This document shows, piece by piece, positions 59,111 through 64,000 of a stretch of 64,000 nt of DNA (position 1 is its first letter; every line of letters begins with the position of its first letter). This stretch comes from Rutstroemia sp. NJR-2017a BVV2 (lineage: Eukaryota > Ascomycota > Leotiomycetes > Helotiales > Rutstroemiaceae). The stretch covers positions 59,347 through 123,346 of the forward strand of contig NJPS01000060.1 of the NCBI GenBank assembly GCA_002946415.1, in the 5' to 3' direction. The notes under the pieces were generated by a model. It was not told the DNA's origin, searched no databases, and saw only the letters and a program-made list of their open reading frames with translations. A program made the translations under genes and the position numbers.

Positions 59111-62100
59111 TCAATAAGATTGAGAATTATACTCGTTCTCTAATACAAGATTTTTATCATCCTCCCACTGCTCGACCAGGGCTCTAATATCCGCTAGATA
59201 AGGTTGTTTAGTAGTTGGTTGAGTATAATTGTATTGAATATTATCCGCGTAGGACGGATCTAGCTGTCTCAAAGCTCTTTGTCTTGCAAGCTCTATATTA
59301 TGAAACGCATCCTCCGGTAAAAGTAGCGCTCTTTGTTTGACAGGTTTTATGGTATCTAATACATCATCGGAATGTAGTGCTCTCCATTTAACAGGTCTCG
59401 CGGCATTTGAAAGATCTTCTAAAGGTTGCATTCTCTGTTCGATAAGATCTGTAGCATCTGACATATCTTCCAAAGGCTATGCTCTCCGTTTGACAGGCCT
59501 CGTGGCATGCAATATATCCTCTAAAGGCGGCGCTCTCCGTTTCGTAGATGGATTTTGGTCGCAATCTGAACATCTGGGTGATGAAGTAATAGATCTCTTT
59601 TCGTAAGATCAACTGTCGGACGTGGTATAACTCTGCTCGGTAGGTGCAGGAACTCGTGCCAGCGGGTTGATGCCCATTTGTACGCGCGCAAGAGCGCAGG
59701 CTGCATTCGATTGGGAAAGGCTCCATCGAGCCCGTACGTCGTCCCGCGCTATAGGGGACGGTGGCCGCTTTGCCACGCGAAGACGACGTTCAAGTCGGTC
59801 TCAGGGCCCTTGTCGTTGTATTGGTTGAATGGCTTACGTACCTCTCTCACGTGTTTCTTTGTAATACCGATAGAGAGCTGACGAAAGAGCTGTAAATTGA
59901 CTGGCTGTCCCCAGGTTTTGCCTGTCGCCCTTTTCAAAAAAGCAGTAAGGCGAGTAGATGACCAGGGCTTGTTACAAGCGCTGCTAGTACGAAATAGTAA
60001 TGTACTTGGCTGAGTTGAGCCTGATGGGGCCTGCTCCCGCTGTAACATATCTAAAAAGGGTCGAATATAAACGAGATACTTATATATACTCTGCCCCAAC
60101 TGAACAGGTAAAAAGCGCACAACAACAAACTCTCGATTGGTTATCCACTTTGCCTTGTGGTGACGGCTGACGTAAACGAGACATCCATTCCAAGCATAGA
60201 TCCCACGCAGAGTAGCCGATCCGTTGATACATTCCAGGCTGAGCAACTCAGAGGCGCGAGGGAGCTGGCCACATGCTGTATACAGGCCACCTACAAGCAT
60301 CTCTATTAAGGTATCGGCCTGTCGTTCATAATGTAACACCGCTTTCCAGTCCTAACCTTTCTCCGTGAACAACCCGCCGCGACAAGGTGTACAGGCCTTC
60401 CGGAAGAGCTCTAGATACGCTTTAGTAAGATTGTTTTGTGGGTGTTGAACAAAAGAAAAGCCATGGCGCGTGTTTACTAGATCGTCTTTAAGGGTAGTAA
60501 GATCTATATCGGGGTGTAGGTCAAGCATAAGGGTTTGACAGAGCTCCTCCGCCCTTGTAATGAAGTGACTAGCTAAGTTGCGGTACTTCATCATAGACAA
60601 GCTGAGGTATTCTCTACATCAGACGGTTTGACCATCATCGCTCCAGCGTAGAAGAACAGTAGGCGAATCAGAATATGCTATTATCCGACCAAAGTCTCGG
60701 AGGCTCTGCAACTCCTCAAGCGCTGAAGGAGAACCGGTCGTCATAAATCGTAGTCGTATTGTTTCGAAGCGTTGGTGCTGGCGAAACGGTGATCGCCGCA
60801 TGAATCCAATATGTAGATAGGCTCGGTAGGGAAGGGCATACTCTAAAAAGAGCAGGCGCTGAATATAGATTAGTGCAGAGAGGTAGGGCGTAAACTTCCG
60901 GGCAGATAGGAAATTCTGAGCGTCTGCGGAAAAGCCGAGTATCCCGCTAAAGTACACGAGAAGGCTCGAACTAGGCTGTCCTTCGCAAAAGCTTGCTGTA
61001 CTGAACGTTATACTCAACTGGAAGAGGAGTTCTCGAAGCTCATCCATGCTAGAGCTAAGCTCCTGGCCTAGCTTGCTATTGCTGTCTGTCGACTTGTCTG
61101 CTAGCTCGAGCTCCTGCTCCATATGACTATCTTCATCCCCCTCCTTCTCCTCCCTATCGATGCTCTCGCCGTTCTCGGCCGTATCGAGGTAATTCTCCTC
61201 CTCCTCCTCACCTCTTACAGTAATACTTTCGTCGCTACTCGCCTCGCTATCACTATCCGCCGCAAATGCGTTATGTCCATATGAAGACTCGCGATCCTGA
61301 GCTTGTAACTCAGGATTAAGCAAAGCTCTGTGATTCCATATATCATTGAGCTGACTATATTGTATGCTAGTAAATCTGATCCGAGTGTGGCGGCGGCGGA
61401 CGTCTATAGGTAGACGGTATGCACGAAAGAGAAAGGCGACAAACCGCTTAAAGATCCGGTGGTACTTCCGCTTACTCTGGCGCAGAGCTACGAGAGTAAA
61501 CGGTTTGGGATAGCAAGATTGGGGTTTGGTACTCCGTAGCCAACGGAGCAAGACACGGCTGGTGTGATGCACCGTCTCCTCGCAGCGATCAAGCATGTCA
61601 TCAATAACGGGCATCAAAGCCGCAATCCTCTGCTCGTCGTGCCATGCGCTGACCAAGTCCACGTCTCCACTCCCCTCTCTGTCTTCGGCTTGCAAGCTTT
61701 GCCCAATGAGATAATCATCCCTCGATCGATGCGGGCTCGGTATCTGGGTCAAGCCGAGTAGGACATCTCGTCGAACCCCGCGGTAGGTCTCGAGTCAGCG
61801 CGTCCGTTCCATCCACGGACTAGTAGCAGCGAGCGTCGGCTCCACGGTCTCGATACACTCGTGCCGCAGGGGCCGTTCTTGGCTCTCCTGGTGCTTCTGC
61901 TCTCGCTCCTGCACGAACTGGACCTGTGCATCGGTTGCCCGTCTCGCCACCGGCCGCCTTGTCGTTCCATCTTTGCAGACTATCCAATACCGCCGGGTCA
62001 TGCCTTGAGTCCATGTCTGAAGATAGACGTGGTTGTACATATCCTGGATCCGTGTACGCGTTGCTTGTTGGCCACCCTTAAGATGATTCTTCGATATATG

Positions 62101-62412
62101 CTTCGTGAGTTCGGAGTAATTAATCGTGCGATAAGTACATTCTAGACAAGAAAAGCCATTATACACGTGTAGCTGGGGATGAGCATCAGACTCATCATCT
62201 CGTGGAGGAACATCAGCAGGGTTGCGGAAGCCCTTGGGGTATATTAAGTTTAAGTGACGAGTTAAGCCTCTTCTATTCGACTCGATAATTTGATGTTTAT
62301 CTCGTAAATGGGAGGTGACTTGAGAGTACTTTACTGAGAGGGCATAACCGCATTCGCTTTGGCAGCAGATTAGGAGCTGCAGCTCTTGAAGAAGATTAGG
62401 AAGAGTTATCAT
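59111..62412 (-). pseudogene. DUF3505 zinc-finger/tyrosine-recombinase-like gene, broken by stops
   Basis: A single reading frame runs from ATG at 62412 and is interrupted by stops at 61795-61797 (TGA), 60619-60621 (TGA), 60352-60354 (TAG) and 59749-59751 (TAG). The frame continues sensibly across each. The N-terminus has paired C2H2-like fingers (CCQSECGY...HLRDKH; FSCLECTYR...HISKNH), as in DUF3505 proteins. An acidic linker follows. The core shows tyrosine-recombinase landmarks: PRASELLSL (first Arg), LFRQLSIGITKKH (second Arg), SGHRPL (His) and TTYGLDG (candidate nucleophile Tyr). A change of frame near 59.6 kb leads into C-terminal repeats and a final stop at 59111. I know this family from telomere-linked helicase loci and fungal recombinase genes, but no helicase is present here. 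Alternative: some stops could be skipped by introns. Confidence 0.72.
59270..59553 (-). repeat. degenerate 60-bp coding repeats in the recombinase gene tail
   Basis: About six repeats of roughly 20 residues share the pattern RPVKRRALPLEDxxxAT, in a frame shifted from the recombinase core. One copy is broken by a TAG next to PLEDM (near 59474). Confidence 0.65.
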
Positions 62413-63810
62413 TTTTCTTTATATCAAGATTCGCGAAAAGCAATTAGAAAAGACTTAAGAACGAAATCAAAGACAGAACAAGAAAGAGTAAGAAAAGAGA
62501 AACCTATATTATACCATCACGCATTCTAACACGTAACTAACACGTACACAGGCCAGAGCCAGGATGCGGTATAGCATAGGATGATTCTGACAGAGACTCT
62601 GGATACTGTACACAGAAATTCTCCAGGATATATCATAACTAGTGCCAAGACAGATATTACCTGGAAGGATATATCATAGCCTGGGAAAGGGAATAATACA
62701 TAGCCTCTCACAGGTTTATTTTAAAGTTTATTACCCCTTAGTTGAAGAGTATATAACAACTCTTTTATTGATAGCGTTCTGTGGAGTAGAAGGACAGAAC
62801 TTAGTCTCGTATATTTCTCGCTTTACATTCACATTTCTGAGGTAGCAGCACTTTTCGATAGTTTGAGGACTCGGTAACAATATATTCCTGAAATGAAGTT
62901 ATAACATATATAGATAATATGAAAGTTGTGGTGATTTGAAGAATATATAAATATTGAAAGAGATGTGGGTGTTTGAGAGTATTTTTGAAATATAAATTCT
63001 TTCGCAGTAATTGGAGTATCACCACACATTTGAAATATCTCTGGATAATTGGAAGTGTCCCGGATTTTTCATAGAATTTGCTGATATTCGGAATTTTCTC
63101 AATAGTTGAAGAGTCCTAATATTCGAAAGATTGGAAGATAAGCAGAAGTGTTTTAAACTCTTACAAAGTATAGTAATACCTGAGGATTTTCTCCGTAGTT
63201 GAAGTATTCCCTGGCATTTGAAGCATTTCTAAAGATTTGAAAGTGTTTTGGATTCTTGTAGAGTGTGCTAATGGTGGGAGACCTCTTTCATTATAATCAA
63301 ATTCAGCCACGATTTTGGAGGATCTTATTTGGGAAAATAGTTGCAGACTCTATAGCTAGTACCATATATAGTATAATAGAAAAGACGTCATGTGGTTTAT
63401 TTGGCTTGCATCGATCGACAGGGTGTTTATATCTCACTATGAATCTAAATGCTAGAAGATTTTAATGTCAATAAGAGTCTAATAGCCTCCGTTGCGATGG
63501 AAAGTATATATTAATATAGCTCTGTGATGTTGATGGCAACAGTGAAGCAGAATTTGTCGTGTTGTTAAAAACGAGATTTATGATGATTTCATTGGCAAGG
63601 GATCCAATGAATATGCTGTTGCAAGATTCCGATGATTTTATAGAATTGAAGCCGGCGGAATCCTATGGATGAGCTCATTGCAGTCTTTCCTGGTATTCGA
63701 AAAATCCTTTGCTGATGCGAATGAGATTTTTACCAGGAGATTTTTATATTTTGTGGTTGTTAATCGTTGGGCGAGTAAATTCTGGGTGGGGTGGAGATGG
63801 GGTAGAAGGG
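62413..63810. other. 1.4-kb interval right of the recombinase pseudogene
   Basis: No gene. The middle part carries a cryptic short-period repeat (listed separately). The part next to 62412 would hold the promoter of the recombinase gene. Confidence 0.5.
62930..63250. repeat. cryptic short-period repeat of TTTGAAG-like words
   Basis: Words close to TTTGAAG or ATTGGAAG recur about every 15-30 bases, often with a TATTTC/TGTTTT spacer. Copies are strongly diverged. Confidence 0.5.
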
Positions 63811-64000
63811 CTCACCTAGCTACCGGTCAAACTGGGCTACCGGTCACCCCTTTTTAACACTTTAACCCATTTTTAATCAACAACCACATTCCTGATTATT
63901 AAATAAATTATATAATTCGATCCATTACACTTGATATTATTATGGCCAAAGGAAAAGGCATTATTATGGCCAAAATGGGGGTGAATAAATCGAAAAAACG
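63811..64000 (+). mobile_element. possible end of a Fot1/pogo-like DNA transposon, cut by the window edge
   Basis: The direct repeat GCTACCGGTCA (63819-63829 and 63836-63846) is followed by CACCCCTTTTTAAC and a short AT-rich leader. An ATG frame starts at about 63942 and runs to the edge. Fungal pogo elements often have such ACCGGTC/GGTCAAACTG ends. Neither the other end nor a transposase domain is visible. Confidence 0.3.

Noticed and set aside
59111..62412. Starship captain of the DUF3435 type
   Set aside because: The N-terminal C2H2-like region and overall motifs fit the DUF3505-linked recombinase family better; a captain-like role is kept only as a hypothesis.
59111..62412. Telomere-linked RecQ helicase
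   Set aside because: The N-terminal region resembles proteins found at such loci, but no helicase motifs are present anywhere nearby.

Overview
The window is nuclear DNA of a filamentous ascomycete (Pezizomycotina). The genes carry short introns (mostly 50-110 bp) with GT-AG ends and CTAAC/CTGAC-like branch points. Repeats in the right third show the transition-only damage typical of repeat-induced point mutation (RIP). Several proteins look like those of Leotiomycetes (Botrytis/Sclerotinia relatives), but that placement rests on memory and is weak.

Left part (1-29 kb) is ordinary core genome. Six genes are supported: an mpaB-like ER oxygenase (362-1811, -), a conserved fungal protein of unknown function (3136-4231, -), a seven-exon GMC oxidoreductase (8370-11388, +), an F-box protein (12998-14733, -), the ESCRT-I subunit VPS37 (19762-20599, +) and a five-exon secreted low-complexity protein (23834-24871, -). 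A seventh, mitochondrial ETF-ubiquinone oxidoreductase (26749-28805, +), is the last housekeeping gene. Long gene-free stretches between them hold many micro- and minisatellites.

Middle part (30.4-45 kb) is a compact biosynthetic gene cluster with no NRPS or PKS: an ATP-grasp ligase (-), an AKR7-like aldo/keto reductase (+), a cytochrome P450 (-), a DMATS-type aromatic prenyltransferase (+) and a full-length ABCB transporter (+). Two divergent promoter regions, each with internal direct repeats, drive the first four genes. The simplest reading is that the ATP-grasp enzyme makes an amide or peptide bond, the DMATS enzyme prenylates an aromatic part, the P450 and reductase tailor it and the ABC pump exports it. 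The product is unknown.

Right part (45-64 kb) is a RIP-damaged, AT-rich block. It holds a structurally complete but dead Ty3/gypsy element (two 186-bp LTRs, perfect 5-bp target duplication TAAAG), a stretch almost without G or C, and a damaged Ty1/copia element. Beyond it lies a pseudogene with a DUF3505-like zinc-finger N-terminus, a tyrosine-recombinase-like core and degenerate C-terminal repeats, broken by stop codons. It reads toward the biosynthetic cluster. The last 200 bases may be the end of a DNA transposon cut by the window edge.

All exon joins were worked out by eye from reading frame, splice sites and family resemblance. No alignment or database search was run.
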